From an uncultured Bacillota bacterium (GTDB lineage: Bacteria > Bacillota_I > Bacilli_A > RF39 > UBA660), in NCBI GenBank assembly GCA_947168865.1, contig CAMVNN010000011.1, positions 1 through 22,063 on the forward strand: a stretch of DNA of 22,063 nucleotides, read 5' to 3'. Shown here one piece after another: positions 6,661-14,028 of the stretch (position 1 is its first letter; every line of letters starts with the position of its first letter). The translations under genes and the position numbers were made by a program. The notes beneath the pieces are model-generated. The model was not told the DNA's origin, did no database searches, and saw nothing but the letters and a program-made list of their open reading frames with translations.

Positions 6661-7743
6661 TTATTTTAATTGCTCCCAACTATATTCTTCACGACCAAAG
6701 TGTCCATATGCAGCAAGATCATAATATATTGGTTTTTGTAAATCTAATTCTTTTATTATGTTTGAGACACGAAAGTTAAAGTTAGCTTTTATATATTTCA
6801 TTATCTCTTCTAATGAAACATGATTGGTTCCAAAGGCATCAATTGATATTGATATTGGTTCACTCATACCTATGGCATAACTAAGTTCAATTTCAAAACG
6901 ATCGGCAAGATTTTGATAAACAACATTCTTAGCTACGTATCTCGCATAATAAGCAGCACTACGATCAACTTTCGAAGGATCTTTACTGCTAAAACAACCT
7001 CCACCTATATGAGCTTTTCCTCCATATGTATCTACTATTATCTTACGTCCAGTTGTACCACTATCACCAAATGACCCACCGATTATAAAGCTACCACTTG
7101 TATTAATGTATATTTTGGTTTTATTATCAATTAATTCTTTAGGTATTACTTTATTTATAACTTCTTTGATTATAAATTTTTTAAGTTTATTTTGACTAAT
7201 ATTTTTTTTATGCTGAGTTGCAATAATAATAGTATCAACTCTTGTTGGAACGTCATTATCATATTCAACCGTAACCTGAGTTTTACCATCTGGCATAAGA
7301 AATGAATTCTTGTCGCTTTTTCTAACATCAGCTAGTTTCTTAGCAAGTTTGTTGGCGAGCATTATTGGTAACGGCATCAATTCTTTTGTTTCTTTACAGG
7401 CATAACCAAACATAATTCCTTGATCACCAGCATTAATTTCTTCTGTTTCGACACAATTAGAAATCTCGGTTGACTGTTTGCTTACTTTAACAATCACTTG
7501 ATATTCTTCGTTATATCCAATGTCTTTCAAGACGTGCTTAGCCAAAGACTCATAATCTACTTTAGCCTTCGTATTAGCCTCTCCGTAGATTAAAATCAAA
7601 TCATCTTTAATTGTTGCTTCAACTGCCATCCTACTATTTTTATCTTCTTTTAAGGCAGCATCTAAAATATAGTCACTGATTTTATCGCATATTTTATCTG
7701 GATGACCTTCAGTAACTGCTTCACTTGTAAATAAACATCTCAT
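6661..7743 (-). CDS. metK: S-adenosylmethionine synthetase (methionine adenosyltransferase)
   Basis: MetK joins methionine and ATP to make S-adenosylmethionine, releasing phosphate and pyrophosphate, in the cytoplasm. I start at the ATG at 7741-7743 (360 residues), directed by AAGGAGGAG; an earlier in-frame TTG lies inside that site. Conserved motifs are present: GHPDK at 13-17, AGDQGIMFGYA at 105-115, PDGKTQVT at 151-158, GRKIIVDTYGG at 232-242, and the KDPSKVDRSAA segment at 254-264. The C-terminus (AAYGHFGREE) is complete. The protein is 25-40 residues shorter than usual; the segment between the first strands and the AGDQG motif is shortened. The usual GGPQGDAGLTGRK reads GGSFGDSGTTGRK here, with the Asp and Arg-Lys kept. 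It is controlled by a SAM-I riboswitch, which fits feedback by its own product, and is monocistronic. Confidence 0.95.
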   Translation of the reverse strand: MRCLFTSEAVTEGHPDKICDKISDYILDAALKEDKNSRMAVEATIKDDLILIYGEANTKAKVDYESLAKHVLKDIGYNEEYQVIVKVSKQSTEISNCVETEEINAGDQGIMFGYACKETKELMPLPIMLANKLAKKLADVRKSDKNSFLMPDGKTQVTVEYDNDVPTRVDTIIIATQHKKNISQNKLKKFIIKEVINKVIPKELIDNKTKIYINTSGSFIIGGSFGDSGTTGRKIIVDTYGGKAHIGGGCFSSKDPSKVDRSAAYYARYVAKNVVYQNLADRFEIELSYAIGMSEPISISIDAFGTNHVSLEEIMKYIKANFNFRVSNIIKELDLQKPIYYDLAAYGHFGREEYSWEQLK

Positions 7744-7771
7744 AAAACTCCTCCTTCTTTTTATCAAAAAT

Positions 7772-7794
7772 AAAAAAACTCTGAAAGAGTTTTA
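7772..7794 (-). terminator. SAM riboswitch terminator
   Basis: A stem AAAACTCT / AGAGTTTT with a short loop is followed by T residues on the minus strand. Its 5' arm CTCTTTC is complementary to GAAAGAG at the 3' edge of the aptamer, which can form the competing antiterminator. Confidence 0.85.
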
Positions 7795-7893
7795 GTAAGC
7801 ATTATCTCTTTCATCGATATTAGCATTACCACCTTACAGATGCAGGTTGGTATGAGTTCATTGAGCTAATTCTCTCCCTCATTCTTGATAAAA
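7795..7893 (-). promoter_or_regulatory. SAM-I (S-box) riboswitch upstream of metK
   Basis: The minus-strand leader has the S-box order: TTATCAAGAATGAGGGAGAG, a P2 arm, then TGAACTCATACCAACCTGCA, then AAGGTGGTAATGCTAA, and GATGAAAGAGATAA closing P1 (TTATC/GATAA). Binding of S-adenosylmethionine is known to stabilise P1 and release the terminator arm, so metK would be shut off when SAM is plentiful. Confidence 0.95.
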
Positions 7894-7901
7894 TCGAATA
7901 T

Positions 7902-7930
7902 AGTATATCACAAAAAAAAGTAGAAGTCTA
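7902..7930 (-). promoter_or_regulatory. Promoter of the metK leader
   Basis: TAGACT, a 17-base spacer and TATACT on the minus strand. The -35 element lies within the terminator hairpin of the upstream PII-like gene. Confidence 0.6.
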
Positions 7931-7938
7931 CTTTTTTT
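7912..7938 (-). terminator. Intrinsic terminator of the DUF1538/PII operon
   Basis: AAAAAAAGTAGA / TCTACTTTTTTT stem with a 2-base turn and a T tail on the minus strand. It includes the TAG stop (7928-7930) of the PII-like gene. Confidence 0.85.
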
Positions 7939-8593
7939 CTAATTCATTCATAAGCCCTGCCACATTCTCAACCGGTATTGAAAAGCAAATACCTGCTCCA
8001 GGGGTTTTCAAGCCACACGATTCAACTATCTCATTCATAATTGGTGTTTTCTTATTCGCATCAGCAATAATCATGACAATATCTTTTTCTGGCTCGATTG
8101 AAATTCCCAAGAATTTAACTATTTTTTCAGTCTCAAGGCCACGACCATTAATAGTTGTTCCTCCAGTTGCTCCTGCTTTCTTGGCAGCATTCATAACCAT
8201 TTCAGCAAAACCTTCATTGGCTATCGTAATTATTAAATGCTTACTTTCTTCTTTCATCTCAAAATCCTCCAAATTACTATCTTTGTAAAAGTCTTGCATA
8301 TACTTTGCTGCACTTGATAATGGAATTGTAAATGCAATTCCATTACCCGGCTCATCTATCTTTAACCTTGATTTGGCATATCTCAAAACATGTTTTCCAG
8401 TTATATATGGTAAAACTGCAAATATCACAATTTTTCCAACTTCATTTAAGCCAAAATATTCAAGTAGACTCGATGATGCCGTTCCTTTACCATAAGTGAT
8501 AGCTTTAAATCTAACTTTATATTTTTCAAGTAAATTTAAATAATTTTTTTCAGCATAAGTTGGAGCAATTATCATAAGTAAACTAAGTCTCAT
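7928..8593 (-). CDS. Tandem PII-like (GlnB-fold) protein
   Basis: The protein has 221 residues from the ATG at 8591-8593, set by GGAGGTG eight bases upstream. It has two PII-like halves. Each has a glycine-rich loop (ITYGKGTASS at about 33-42; GATGGTTINGRG at about 140-151). A strand of the form KIVIFAV or KDIVMII follows. Each ends in the pattern P-G-x-G-I-x-F-x-I-P (about 87-96 and 204-213). In classical PII proteins the GATGGT-type region lies near the T-loop and nucleotide site, and the protein regulates a partner, often a membrane transporter. The stop of the DUF1538 gene overlaps this start by four bases (ATGA), so the two are translationally coupled. A role as regulator of that membrane protein is inferred. 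Ligand unknown. Confidence 0.8.
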   Translation of the reverse strand: MRLSLLMIIAPTYAEKNYLNLLEKYKVRFKAITYGKGTASSSLLEYFGLNEVGKIVIFAVLPYITGKHVLRYAKSRLKIDEPGNGIAFTIPLSSAAKYMQDFYKDSNLEDFEMKEESKHLIITIANEGFAEMVMNAAKKAGATGGTTINGRGLETEKIVKFLGISIEPEKDIVMIIADANKKTPIMNEIVESCGLKTPGAGICFSIPVENVAGLMNELEKK

Positions 8594-10092
8594 GGTAAAC
8601 ACCTCCAATTATATTCGACAATGCTTTCATCAATAGTATTAATATCAATAACTTGTTTTGATTTAATTGAATAAATTAAGCCAAATAACTGAATCGTAAG
8701 TAAAGGCGATAAGGCAACTAATGCTACTAATCCAAAAGCATCAGTCATCACATTCCCGCCTTTTTGATAACATATACCAATTATGAGAGGAAGCAAAAAT
8801 GAGGTTGTCATCGGACCAGATACTGCTCCACCAGAATCAAATGCAATCATTGTGAATATTTTAGGTGTCACAAAAGTTAGTAAAACTGCCAAAATATAAC
8901 CAATTAATAAAAACCAAACAATCGATATCCCCGTTAAAACACGGGCTATAGAAATTGCTATCGCGATTGAAACACCAAAAGCAATTATATTATTAACGCT
9001 TCTTCTTGAAACACTCCCTTGAGTCATCTTTTCAATCTGACTAGTCAAAACTGCTACTGCTGGCTCTGCTTTTACTATTACTAGACCAACTATAATTCCA
9101 AGTGGTATTAGTAAATATTCATAATTAGCAAACATTTTAATTCCAATCAAATAAGCAATTTTCATATAACCTGCATTTACTCCAATAAAGAATAATGAAA
9201 GTCCAATATAAGTAATTATTAAGCCAATTATAACTTGTTTCAATTTGTTCTTTTTTATCTTTTTAGTTATCAAATCAAAAATACCAAATAGTAACAATAT
9301 TGGTAGTAATGACAAACCAACTTCTTTTAATGTAGGTACTATTGTCTCAGTATATGATGAAAATAAATTCGCGAAGTTTTTAGTTTCGGCCAAAATATTA
9401 TATTCATAGACCATATCTCCCTTAAACAATAAACTAAAGAGTAAAACAATTAAAATTGGTCCAATTGAACACATAGCTACAAGTCCAAAGCTATCATCTT
9501 TTGATTCTTTACGTGATCTCGACTTTGAAAATCCTATTCCCATGGCAATTATGAAAGGAACTGACATTGGTCCAGTTGTAACACCTCCAGAATCAAACGA
9601 AACTGGAATCATGCTTTCACTCGCGAATAGCATAAGTAACAATATTAAACCATAAAATGTAACTATAAACACTTTTAAGTCAATTTGATATATAATTCGA
9701 AGCGAAGCAAGAGCAAGAAATATTCCAACGCCTAAGCCTACACAAAGTATTAATGTTGTATTATCAATGGCTGTCATTTGGGTAGCTAAAACTTTTAAAT
9801 CAGGTTCTGCTACTGTAATTATAATTCCAATAAATAATGTGACAAAAGCAATTAAAAGCGGTTTCTTAGTTTTAACTAATGATGATGCTAGTGATTTTCC
9901 AATCTCAATCATTGAAATATCAGCGCCATAAGTAAACAATGAAATTCCAATGATTAAGAAAATCGTGCTTACGAGTATTGATACTATTGTAACAATACTA
10001 AATTTTAAGAGAATTGAAACAATTATCATTATTATCATTATTGGTAATATTGAATATATTGATTCACCAAGCTTACTTTTAATTTGCTTCAT
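8590..10092 (-). CDS. DUF1538 family polytopic membrane protein, internally duplicated
   Basis: The protein has 500 residues from the ATG at 10090-10092 (GGTGAT five bases upstream). A GTG at 10128 would add 12 residues that read through a TATAAT. Many hydrophobic helices cover the whole length. Two repeats are clear: AEPDLKVLATQM then FDSGGVTTGPMSVPF in the first half, and AEPAVAVLTSQI then FDSGGAVSGPMTTSF in the second. This AEP-x3-VL plus FDSGG-x3-GPM pair is characteristic of DUF1538. Inverted or duplicated halves with polar Gly-rich re-entrant segments suggest a transporter or channel, but the substrate is not known. The downstream PII-like gene overlaps it by four bases. Confidence 0.85.
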   Translation of the reverse strand: MKQIKSKLGESIYSILPIMIIMIIVSILLKFSIVTIVSILVSTIFLIIGISLFTYGADISMIEIGKSLASSLVKTKKPLLIAFVTLFIGIIITVAEPDLKVLATQMTAIDNTTLILCVGLGVGIFLALASLRIIYQIDLKVFIVTFYGLILLLMLFASESMIPVSFDSGGVTTGPMSVPFIIAMGIGFSKSRSRKESKDDSFGLVAMCSIGPILIVLLFSLLFKGDMVYEYNILAETKNFANLFSSYTETIVPTLKEVGLSLLPILLLFGIFDLITKKIKKNKLKQVIIGLIITYIGLSLFFIGVNAGYMKIAYLIGIKMFANYEYLLIPLGIIVGLVIVKAEPAVAVLTSQIEKMTQGSVSRRSVNNIIAFGVSIAIAISIARVLTGISIVWFLLIGYILAVLLTFVTPKIFTMIAFDSGGAVSGPMTTSFLLPLIIGICYQKGGNVMTDAFGLVALVALSPLLTIQLFGLIYSIKSKQVIDINTIDESIVEYNWRCLP

Positions 10093-10128
10093 ATTATCAC
10101 CATATAATATATTATAACATTTTTTCAC

Positions 10129-10152
10129 AAAAAAAGAAGCTTGTAAGCTTCT
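10129..10152 (-). terminator. Second terminator downstream of htrA
   Basis: AGAAGCTT / AAGCTTCT stem with a 2-base turn and TTTTTTT on the minus strand. It backs up the terminator at 10188-10219. Confidence 0.75.
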
Positions 10153-10187
10153 ATTTTGTTTTCACATTATTTATTAATCTAATAAAG

Positions 10188-10219
10188 AAAAAAATCTATG
10201 ATTTTTATCATAGATTTTT
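10188..10219 (-). terminator. First terminator of htrA
   Basis: A 13-bp stem (AAAAATCTATGAT / ATCATAGATTTTT, loop TTTT) overlaps the htrA stop codon and ends in a T run on the minus strand. Confidence 0.8.
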
Positions 10220-11288
10220 ATGCTTCTGCTTTTTTATTTAATGTTACTTTAGTTTCTAATATGCGATTATTACGATAATACTTAACTGTAATTGTATCTC
10301 CTACTTTATACTTATATAAAGCATATCTAAAGTATGAACTATCTTCTATCTTAGTTCCATCAATTTCAATTATAACGTCACCTTTTTGTAGACCGGCATT
10401 TTCAGCTGGATAATTCTTTTCAACTGAAACTAATACTGCTCCATATTCAACAGATTGATCAATTATAATACCATAACGATAAAGTTGCCATGTGTTACCA
10501 ACATCAGAAATAGTTACTCCAAATACAGGTCTATCAATTTTCTCGCCTTTTTCTAAACGATCAACATATGACATCACTGTATTAATAGGAATTGCAAATC
10601 CCATACCTTCTATTTTAGCACTAGCAATTTTCATGGAATTAACTCCAATTACTTCACCATTGATATTTAGAAGAGGTCCTCCACTATTTCCTTCATTGAT
10701 AGCAGCATCAATCTGAATAGCTTCTAGCATAATTGAGCTAGAACCAACTAAACGATTCTTTCCAGCAACAATTCCCTTAGTAACAGTACCGAAGTATTCA
10801 CTTCCTAAAGGAGATCCTACAGTGAAAATAGTATCACCAAGTTCAATTTTGGCACTATCTCCAATTTCAGCAATTTTGCTTATGTTACTAGCATTAGTTG
10901 ATAAAACCGCAATATCTGCATATTCATCACTACCAAGAATTTTAGCATCATAAGTCTCGCCTTTAGAATTAATAACTCTTACTTCGGTTGCATTTGCAAC
11001 AACATGTGCATTAGTTATAATGTAACCATTTTTATCATCAGTTTTATAAGCAAAGCCAGACCCAGTAGATTTTCCTGCTCTCGTTGTAGCCTCAATTAGG
11101 AAAACCGCATCATAAACTTTATCTATAGAAGTTTTCAAACTATCAGCTTCAGTTATAGTTACATTGCTTTCATTACGATTAACAACAACCGATTTACTTG
11201 GTACAAATTTATATACTGCTACCGTTACAGTCACTCCCAAAAAGAATGCCAATATTACTAATATTATATTTACTATTTTTCCTCTCAT
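10218..11288 (-). CDS. htrA: HtrA/DegP-family membrane-anchored serine protease with PDZ domain
   Basis: The protein has 356 residues from the ATG at 11286-11288, which has GGTGA five bases upstream. Two earlier in-frame starts add only hydrophobic residues. A single N-terminal membrane helix (about 5-27) anchors the enzyme outside the cell. The trypsin-like catalytic triad is complete: His95 in ITNAHVV, Asp125 in ADIAVL, Ser202 in the NEGNSGGPL motif. One PDZ domain follows (about 250-340; AENAGLQKGDVIIEIDG). The family degrades or refolds damaged exported proteins under envelope stress. The gene follows the Abi-like gene by 59 bases, with a long palindrome between them and no clear -35, so it may be cotranscribed or controlled at that site. 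Two terminators follow it. Confidence 0.92.
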   Translation of the reverse strand: MRGKIVNIILVILAFFLGVTVTVAVYKFVPSKSVVVNRNESNVTITEADSLKTSIDKVYDAVFLIEATTRAGKSTGSGFAYKTDDKNGYIITNAHVVANATEVRVINSKGETYDAKILGSDEYADIAVLSTNASNISKIAEIGDSAKIELGDTIFTVGSPLGSEYFGTVTKGIVAGKNRLVGSSSIMLEAIQIDAAINEGNSGGPLLNINGEVIGVNSMKIASAKIEGMGFAIPINTVMSYVDRLEKGEKIDRPVFGVTISDVGNTWQLYRYGIIIDQSVEYGAVLVSVEKNYPAENAGLQKGDVIIEIDGTKIEDSSYFRYALYKYKVGDTITVKYYRNNRILETKVTLNKKAEA

Positions 11289-11314
11289 TTTCATCACCAC
11301 AAATATATTTAACC

Positions 11315-11348
11315 ACATAATAATCCCATAATTATGGGAATATTATGT
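11315..11348. repeat. 34-bp near-perfect palindrome between Abi-like gene and htrA
   Basis: Two 17-base arms, centred on CCCATAATTATGGG, match with one mismatched pair. No T tract follows on either strand, so it does not look like a normal terminator. It touches the Abi stop codon and lies 26 bases before the htrA start. It could be an operator for a dimeric regulator or an RNA processing or attenuation hairpin. Confidence 0.7.
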
Positions 11349-12280
11349 TAAATTTTGGATATTTCAATCCAATTGTCAGGAAATCCTATTCGATTCAAAA
11401 TACTATTTAAAGATACCGTATTGACTCTACTATCTAGCAAGTTTATCTCATATTCGACTTCACGAATAAAATCTACAAACTCATTTTCACTCAACATTTG
11501 TTTTAAAATTATTGTCATGGCAAACAAATCATTCTTGCCATATTTATATATTCCTTCTTCATCTTTAGGAATATCTAACTTATAATGAAAATCTGTATCT
11601 GATATTCCTCTTTGAGTTCTGTGATCATATAAAATATCCTCATGAGCACATATATTTCTAAAGTTTGACAATAAATTTAGATAAACGATTAGTTCTTCTT
11701 CATCAATATTATATGTTATAGCTATATTTTTTTTATCCTCTGCCTTTAATATAGAATAAAGTTCCGATATCAAACCAAATGATAGCACTTTAACTAATAT
11801 CCACATTGGAATATAGCCATAATTATACATATAATGTTGAGTTGCTGAATGTTGTTTTCCATTTACTCTTATCTGACGTTTCATTTTAGAAATAACGTCA
11901 TATACTTGTTTTTCACGAAGTGGATCTTTAGTGAAGTTTTCGGGATTTAAATAATCTTTTTCTTTAAAACCATATTTTTTAGATAATTGATAACTCATAA
12001 TAGATTTTATATTGTTTTCAACTATTAATATGTTTTTAAACATTATATTTCTAATATGTCTATCAAATAAAAACACAGCATAAAGTTCGTCAAAAGTAGT
12101 CCCGTTATTAAACCTCTTTTCACGCGTGTTGTTCATAAACAAGTAACGATATCCCATTAAAAAGAAATAGTTTTCTTTAAAAAGAATTTCTTTAGCATGA
12201 TCAACATCATTAATTGCTAACCCCTTATTTTTTAAGAGCTCTATTTGTTCATCTAGAGTCCTAAATATCTTCTTTTGCAT
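11348..12280 (-). CDS. Abi family (AbiD/AbiF, Abi_2) HEPN protein
   Basis: The protein has 310 residues, soluble and mainly helical. The N-terminus (TLDEQIELLKNKGLAI) and the following NYFFLMGYRYLF and FDRHIRNIMFKNILIVENNI segments match the usual order of Abi_2 (PF07751) proteins. A HEPN R-x4-H motif is seen in NFRNICAHEDILYDHR (Arg-Asn-Ile-Cys-Ala-His at about residues 211-216). Relatives give abortive infection against phages, and their HEPN motif is thought to cut RNA, but many genomic copies are of unknown use. AAGGTGG precedes the ATG, and a TATAAT sits so close upstream that the leader would be under 15 bases. No phage or mobile gene is adjacent. Confidence 0.85.
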   Translation of the reverse strand: MQKKIFRTLDEQIELLKNKGLAINDVDHAKEILFKENYFFLMGYRYLFMNNTREKRFNNGTTFDELYAVFLFDRHIRNIMFKNILIVENNIKSIMSYQLSKKYGFKEKDYLNPENFTKDPLREKQVYDVISKMKRQIRVNGKQHSATQHYMYNYGYIPMWILVKVLSFGLISELYSILKAEDKKNIAITYNIDEEELIVYLNLLSNFRNICAHEDILYDHRTQRGISDTDFHYKLDIPKDEEGIYKYGKNDLFAMTIILKQMLSENEFVDFIREVEYEINLLDSRVNTVSLNSILNRIGFPDNWIEISKI

Positions 12281-12345
12281 ATATCCACCTTTATAAATTA
12301 TATCATATTTATCAGCAAAAAAATGTATTTTTTTTCATTAATGTA

Positions 12346-12376
12346 AAGAAAATTCATTTTGAAAACAAAATGAATT
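12346..12376 (-). terminator. Intrinsic terminator of the envelope operon
   Basis: A 10-bp stem (ATTCATTTTG / CAAAATGAAT, 4-base loop) directly overlaps the stop codon of the small membrane protein and is followed by TTTC. The T tract is short, so efficiency is uncertain. Confidence 0.65.
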
Positions 12377-12725
12377 AATATATTATCATATTTATAATAA
12401 CACCTATAAAATATGAACTAAAATTTAGTATTAAAGATAACAAATATGGCTTAAGTCTTTTATAGTCTAAATATTTCTTATAAATAAAGCCTTCAACTAT
12501 AATTGCCAAAATTTCTAAGATAAGTAAAGAGGCATTTCTATATGTTATTCCATAGTTAACATTCACATAAAGTGGAATTGCATTAACTATAGGATTAGTC
12601 AAAATATTTACTAAAATTACATTTAAGAAATCTTTACCTTTTCTTACTTTCAAAACAAAAGCAATTATAGTCTCTATCAATATTGTTGAGATTAAATTAA
12701 AAATCATTATATGCAAATAGTACAT
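12375..12725 (-). CDS. Small polytopic membrane protein, function unknown
   Basis: The protein has 116 residues, almost all hydrophobic. Four membrane helices are likely (about 7-26, 34-52, 64-82 and 92-114), with a conserved-looking polar stretch (NILTNPIVNAIP) between the second and third. Nothing enzymatic is recognised. Its ATG directly follows the TAG of the SH3-type gene with no spacer, so the two are cotranscribed and probably coupled. A common envelope role is a reasonable guess. Confidence 0.7.
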   Translation of the reverse strand: MYYLHIMIFNLISTILIETIIAFVLKVRKGKDFLNVILVNILTNPIVNAIPLYVNVNYGITYRNASLLILEILAIIVEGFIYKKYLDYKRLKPYLLSLILNFSSYFIGVIINMIIY

Positions 12726-13997
12726 CTATTGGTTTTTCTCATCTCTAGGTAAATCTCCATTGTTTGGAGAAACTTCTCCATTTATCTGAGGCTGATTATT
12801 TTCATTTGGAACTTGAGGCGCATTCATACTATCAGTATTTTGCTCTTCTATGATTATTTCATCATCATTTTTCTTTCTATTTACTGCAATAATTATGATA
12901 CCTGTGATTATTGTAATCAAACCAGCCCCTATAACAAAGTAACCAAATTTCTTTTTATCAAAAACCATATGTGGTTTTTGATCTTCCACTACAGGAGTAG
13001 GTTCTGGTTCTGTAGTTTCTTGCGTTTGAGCTTCTTTCGTGCAATAATCATGCAAATCAAATTCTTCGCCGTTTTCCACTTCAACGTAGGCGCCGAAAGA
13101 ATCACCAATTCTAGCATAATATGCATTACGATAATCAAATGGATCAGAATATAATTCTACTTTAGCTGTTCCTTTTTTTGCTTCAGTAATTGGAGTTAAT
13201 TCTTCACTTGGACAATTTTTGATAAATTCATAAAATGCATCAACTTCATATATTTTTACATCAAAATCCCTTGGTTCTCCACTTTCCTCGTCAAATTCAT
13301 CAGTAAAAAACAAATATTCTAAATCAACTTCACCTTTAGTTCCGTTATATTCGATGCGATTTCCACCAAGATATTTAACTTTAGTTCCTTTAGGTACAGT
13401 CAAAAGCAACTTTTCACCATCATACATGTCTGCTTTTCTTAAAGTTGTAGCTTCAAATGGATTATATGATACAACCTCATTTGTCCATCCAGAAATGTTA
13501 TTGTATGTTACATATATCCAGTTAGCCTCGCCTTTATTATAGAAAGAATCATCAAGCTTACAAGTTACAACATCATCAAGAGCTAATTCAACGTTAGGTT
13601 CTATTTTCCCATAGATTAATGCTGGTCCATTATATAAATAGATACCTTTCTTAGCAACATAATATTTTTGACTGCACTCTTCATACTTACTCAAGTCAAC
13701 TTCTTTTGTTAAAACTTCAATATCAGAAAGATTTACACGATATATTTTTCCACTATAAGTTACTTGAGCCTTGAACATTTTATCTTTAAAGTCATATTCT
13801 TCATAATTAACTGGAAAGGTTGTCCCATATGGAACTTTTATGCTTTCTCCATCTTCTCCCCAATCATCCACTTCAACAAGTGTAGCCTCAGTAACTTTAA
13901 TTCTCGCATCATATTCCACGGTTGGTACTGAATGGTCAGCACTTATAGCAAAAGGAAATAGTAATAATAGTAATAAAAATATTCTTAGTTTTTTCAT
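12726..13997 (-). CDS. Secreted SH3-type protein with C-terminal membrane anchor
   Basis: The protein has 423 residues. It has a signal peptide (about 1-20, LRIFLLLLLLFPFAISA), then three short beta-rich modules that resemble bacterial SH3 (SH3b) repeats. The clearest has KGIYLYNGPALIYGKIEPN and later NWIYVTYNNISGWTNE (about 116-180). A proline/threonine-rich spacer follows (EPEPTPVVEDQ), then one membrane helix (about 350-370) and an acidic, Asn/Gln/Pro-rich cytoplasmic tail. SH3b modules commonly bind peptidoglycan. The layout (outer domains, one C-terminal helix, charged tail) matches the surface protein at 489-1571. An extended -10 (TGCTATAAT) and GGGTGATG precede the ATG. It is cotranscribed with the small membrane protein downstream. 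Confidence 0.75.
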   Translation of the reverse strand: MKKLRIFLLLLLLFPFAISADHSVPTVEYDARIKVTEATLVEVDDWGEDGESIKVPYGTTFPVNYEEYDFKDKMFKAQVTYSGKIYRVNLSDIEVLTKEVDLSKYEECSQKYYVAKKGIYLYNGPALIYGKIEPNVELALDDVVTCKLDDSFYNKGEANWIYVTYNNISGWTNEVVSYNPFEATTLRKADMYDGEKLLLTVPKGTKVKYLGGNRIEYNGTKGEVDLEYLFFTDEFDEESGEPRDFDVKIYEVDAFYEFIKNCPSEELTPITEAKKGTAKVELYSDPFDYRNAYYARIGDSFGAYVEVENGEEFDLHDYCTKEAQTQETTEPEPTPVVEDQKPHMVFDKKKFGYFVIGAGLITIITGIIIIAVNRKKNDDEIIIEEQNTDSMNAPQVPNENNQPQINGEVSPNNGDLPRDEKNQ

Positions 13998-14012
13998 AGC
14001 ATCACCCTATTA

Positions 14013-14023
14013 TGATTATAGCA
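14013..14023 (-). promoter_or_regulatory. Extended -10 promoter of the SH3-type operon
   Basis: TGCTATAAT on the minus strand between the amidase stop and the SH3-type start. No convincing -35. Confidence 0.5.
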
Positions 14024-14028
14024 CATTA

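Noticed and set aside
7744..7767. Longer N-terminus for MetK from a TTG
   Set aside because: The added codons are the AAGGAGGAG ribosome site; the ATG at 7743 gives the normal MetK N-terminus.
8590..8593. UGA as tryptophan (Mycoplasma-type code)
   Set aside because: TGA ends several genes at proper family lengths, including the DUF1538 gene, and TGG is used for tryptophan.
11315..11348. Palindrome as an ordinary terminator of the Abi gene
   Set aside because: No T tract follows on either strand, unlike the other terminators here.
4896..12280. A defence island spanning the two HEPN proteins
   Set aside because: They are about 5 kb apart with metK, DUF1538/PII and htrA between them, and no other defence or mobile gene is present.
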